Program-made: the position numbers and the translations under genes
Assembly: GCF_949774925.1 (NCBI RefSeq)
Contig: NZ_OX458932.1
Span: 1,426,001 to 1,490,000, forward strand
DNA length: 64,000 nt
Reading direction: 5' to 3'
Origin: Candidatus Methylacidiphilum fumarolicum
GTDB lineage: Bacteria; Verrucomicrobiota; Verrucomicrobiia; Methylacidiphilales; Methylacidiphilaceae
Part shown: in pieces, positions 61,991-64,000 of the stretch
How the letters are laid out: every line of letters begins with the position of its first letter
How positions within the stretch are numbered: position 1 is the stretch's first letter
The notes under the pieces: generated by a model
Databases searched by the model: none
What the model was told of the DNA's origin: nothing
What the model saw: the letters and a program-made list of their open reading frames with translations, nothing else

Positions 61991-62374
61991 TTGGTTTTTA
62001 AGACCTACAGTCAGCAAAAACCGTTTTGATTTTTTAATTAAGTAGTCCTCCATCATAATCAACTTGATCAATATTTTTGCCCTCACATTTTTGAAATTGC
62101 ATTCATATCACTAGCTTTTCCTCAGGTCTTCTAAGCTCTGGTATTCCTTAAGGTTGAGCTGAGCTGTGTATGGTAAGATTTTTCTCTGCTTCAAATAGCC
62201 CAATCAATAATTTCAGACTACTAATCAGCCAACTTCATCAATAGTGTTGGGAACTTTATCGGTCTAATCAAACGAACATCATACTGCACCACTTAGCCAC
62301 TTTAAAGGAGGTTTGAAATTCGTCTCTTTTCTCTTCTTCGTTTAAGAAGTTCGTTTTATATTTTTTTATTCCTT

Positions 62375-62965
62375 ATGAAAGAAAAACTTGAAGATCGCGA
62401 TTTGGAAAGGAACGAGCTTTGTGACAAGCAGCTTGAAGCTTTCCCCACTGCCAAGCTTTCTTCTTATCCTCTTGAAGGGCTATCGACTGAGAATCAACCA
62501 GCCTTGGCTTTCCTATCGGAAGAAAAAGTCGCTGTGTTTTACAGATTAAAAAAAGAAGAAAGGCCTTGGGAATATCCTCTTTATGGTAGCCTGGTTGCTG
62601 CCGGCTTTCCCAATCCGGGTGACGATTATCTAGAAAAAAGTTTGAGTCTAGACGAACTTCTGGTTAAAAGGCCCTCGTCCACTTTTTTTGTCAGAACCAG
62701 CGGACACTCGATGGAAGGAGAAGGAATTCGAAACGGCGACATTCTGGTAGTCGACAGAGCTGAAACACCGAAAAACGGATCGATTGTGGTAGCAGCTATC
62801 AATGGAGAGCTAGCAGTTAAAAAGCTGCGGATAGAAGGAGGTAGAGCTTGGCTACTATCGGTGCCGCACCATCGAGAAAGCAAAACTTTTTCTATGGAAA
62901 TAAAAGAGGAAATAGAGTTAGTGATCTGGGGAGTGGTTACCGCCGTCATTCACAAGGTTGGTTAG
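62375..62965 (+). CDS. umuD: UmuD-like S24 self-cleaving protein
   Basis: LexA-superfamily peptidase that trims itself to activate the partner polymerase. Ser112 ([24 protein letters not shown]) and Lys149 ([12 protein letters not shown]) form the dyad, and the expected cleavage site is Ala76-Gly77 in [13 protein letters not shown]. About 50 residues precede the usual UmuD start, so the protein is longer than the E. coli form. It lies 1 base before umuC. No classical SOS box is visible upstream. Confidence 0.88.
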   Translation: MKEKLEDRDLERNELCDKQLEAFPTAKLSSYPLEGLSTENQPALAFLSEEKVAVFYRLKKEERPWEYPLYGSLVAAGFPNPGDDYLEKSLSLDELLVKRPSSTFFVRTSGHSMEGEGIRNGDILVVDRAETPKNGSIVVAAINGELAVKKLRIEGGRAWLLSVPHHRESKTFSMEIKEEIELVIWGVVTAVIHKVG

Positions 62966-62966
62966 C

Positions 62967-64000
62967 ATGAATAAGCAGAAAAGATTTGGCCTCATCGACT
63001 GCGATAACTTTTATGTTTCCTGCGAGCGGTTGTTTAATCCTTCTCTGGAAGGCAAACCGGTGGTGGTGCTTTCAAATAACGACGGTTGTGTTGTCTCCAG
63101 ATCTAAAGAAGCTAAGGCCCTGGGGATTCCGATGGGAGCTCCTTTTTTTCAGTGGAAAGAGTTTTTTCAATCCCATAAGTTGATAGCTCTTTCGAGCAAC
63201 TACACTCTCTATGGGGACATCAGTAGCAGGGTCATGGAGCTTGTCGAAGCCTCCGCTCCTTTGGTAGAAGTGTACAGTATCGACGAGACCTGGGTGGACC
63301 TAACGGATAGCCCTTCACCCTATGAATATGCAAGGGAATTAAGAAAAAAAATCTGGAGGTGGACTGGCATTCCCGTAACCATAGGCATTGGGCCTACGAA
63401 AACGCTAGCGAAAGTCGCTTCAAAAATTGCGAAAAAAATGGATAATCTGCGGGGAGTCAATTTTCTTTCTAACGAGGATCAAATAATCGCAGCGTTGAGC
63501 ATCATAGATGTAGAAGATGTCTGGGGGATAGGCCACAGGCTAGCTGCAAAACTAAAAGAACTTAAGATCCACAGTGGCCTTGACTTGAGGAATGCGGATC
63601 CTTTCCATATAAGAAAACTATTCTCCGTGATGCTAGAACGAACGGTATGGGAACTAAGAGGGATAAGTTGTTTTGATTTCGAAGAAAACGCCAAACCGCC
63701 AAAGCAGATCCTTTCATCGCAGACTTTTGGAAAAGCTCTTTTTCAACTGGACGAGCTAAAAGCAGCTATGGCTAATTTTGTGAATGAAGCCGGAGGAAAG
63801 CTCAGACGCTTCGGTCTGGCCGCTGGAAGCATGACAGTATTCGTCAGGCATGGGTCTTTTCCCGGGCAAGTAACCTCAGCAACTCTCCGGTTTATAGAGC
63901 CAGTGGAAGATACGATCACTCTGTTGGACAAAGGAGAAAGTCTTCTCCAGTCCGTTTACAAACCCAACAGAACCTATACAAAATCAGGAGTACTTCTTTT
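62967..64000 (+). CDS. umuC: UmuC-like translesion DNA polymerase (cut by window end)
   Basis: Y-family DNA polymerase V catalytic subunit, open for 344 codons to the last base. [21 protein letters not shown] holds the first metal Asp, [26 protein letters not shown] the fingers, [14 protein letters not shown] the Asp-Glu pair, and [20 protein letters not shown] the DNA-binding thumb. ATG 62967 is one base after the umuD stop, the usual operon order. About 70 to 80 C-terminal residues should lie beyond the window. Confidence 0.93.
   Translation, partial: MNKQKRFGLIDCDNFYVSCERLFNPSLEGKPVVVLSNNDGCVVSRSKEAKALGIPMGAPFFQWKEFFQSHKLIALSSNYTLYGDISSRVMELVEASAPLVEVYSIDETWVDLTDSPSPYEYARELRKKIWRWTGIPVTIGIGPTKTLAKVASKIAKKMDNLRGVNFLSNEDQIIAALSIIDVEDVWGIGHRLAAKLKELKIHSGLDLRNADPFHIRKLFSVMLERTVWELRGISCFDFEENAKPPKQILSSQTFGKALFQLDELKAAMANFVNEAGGKLRRFGLAAGSMTVFVRHGSFPGQVTSATLRFIEPVEDTITLLDKGESLLQSVYKPNRTYTKSGVLL

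Larger units (their letters stand above)
59969..62374. other. 2.4-kb graveyard of decayed genes
   Basis: After the cmr1 ruin no intact gene is seen until umuD. Short protein-like pieces occur on both strands: MSIPSVAKLNSNPSSFSKKA at 59969 on the plus strand (starting inside the cmr1 stop), WNREIEDEIWKFHPNKPC near 60380-60450, the secreted-protein ruin at 60546 and minus-strand pieces at 61126-61302, 61624-61990 and about 62120-62190. Frames are broken every 30 to 70 codons. Base composition is uniformly low-GC, unlike the IS elements. Confidence 0.6.

Overview
The window looks like a chromosomal stretch of a thermoacidophilic methanotroph of the Verrucomicrobiota, close to Methylacidiphilum. 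Evidence: low-GC DNA, a complete autotrophic Calvin cycle cluster with red-type form I RuBisCO and CbbX, a GreA with a long N-terminal extension, and a full bacterial Pup-proteasome locus in the same chromosome. The species name is an inference; no 16S rRNA gene is present.

Region by region. 1-4.7 kb: endonuclease IV, a CGWS glutaredoxin, a 1-kb gene-free stretch with a strong hairpin, then a TonB-dependent receptor behind a Fur-like palindrome. 4.9-6.6 kb: a dead IS607 element. 6.7-7.9 kb: family 5 uracil-DNA glycosylase and a yeast-type cytosine deaminase. 8.0-10.1 kb: a promoter and SAM-I riboswitch leading a threonine-synthase-like gene, a MoaD/ThiS-like sulfur carrier and a NIL-domain protein, which together look like a homocysteine-forming unit rather than a threonine one. 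10.1-16.9 kb: FmdB-like protein, GreA fusion, a SufR-like regulator, serA, small genes, a CbbY-like phosphatase and a phosphoglycerate-mutase-like protein. 17.0-24.4 kb: Calvin cycle operon on the minus strand (transaldolase, cbbL, cbbS, cbbX, cbbP, transketolase). 24.6-26.8 kb: rplU, rpmA, obgE and a TMEM14-like protein. 26.8-28.7 kb: an intact IS1634-type element. 29.2-35 kb: yraN, a second dead IS607 copy, rnhB, rplS, trmD, rpsP and ffh. 35-41.6 kb: pafA, prcA, prcB, pup, dop and the ARC/Mpa ATPase, in the actinobacterial order. 41.7-50.8 kb: housekeeping genes (pyrF, ispE, queE, queD, lysS, tRNA-Ala and others).

51-62.3 kb is an accessory region full of debris: a two-unit CRISPR relic, a second intact IS1634-type element, an exported methyltransferase-like protein, an orphan 227-residue gene, an HTH gene with a broken partner, a rearranged IS1634-type remnant, and immediately after it a frameshifted cmr1 gene from a type III-B CRISPR-Cas system. 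More than 2 kb of unreadable gene ruins follow. At 62.4 kb a umuD-umuC pair begins and runs out of the window.

The main results from reading the raw sequence are: the SAM-riboswitch/ThrC-like/MoaD/NIL operon; the complete Pup-proteasome locus, with Pup ending in Gly-Glu and an ATPase without the usual GQYL tail; the hidden remains of a CRISPR-Cmr system; and the two IS607 copies that share the same inactivating lesions.
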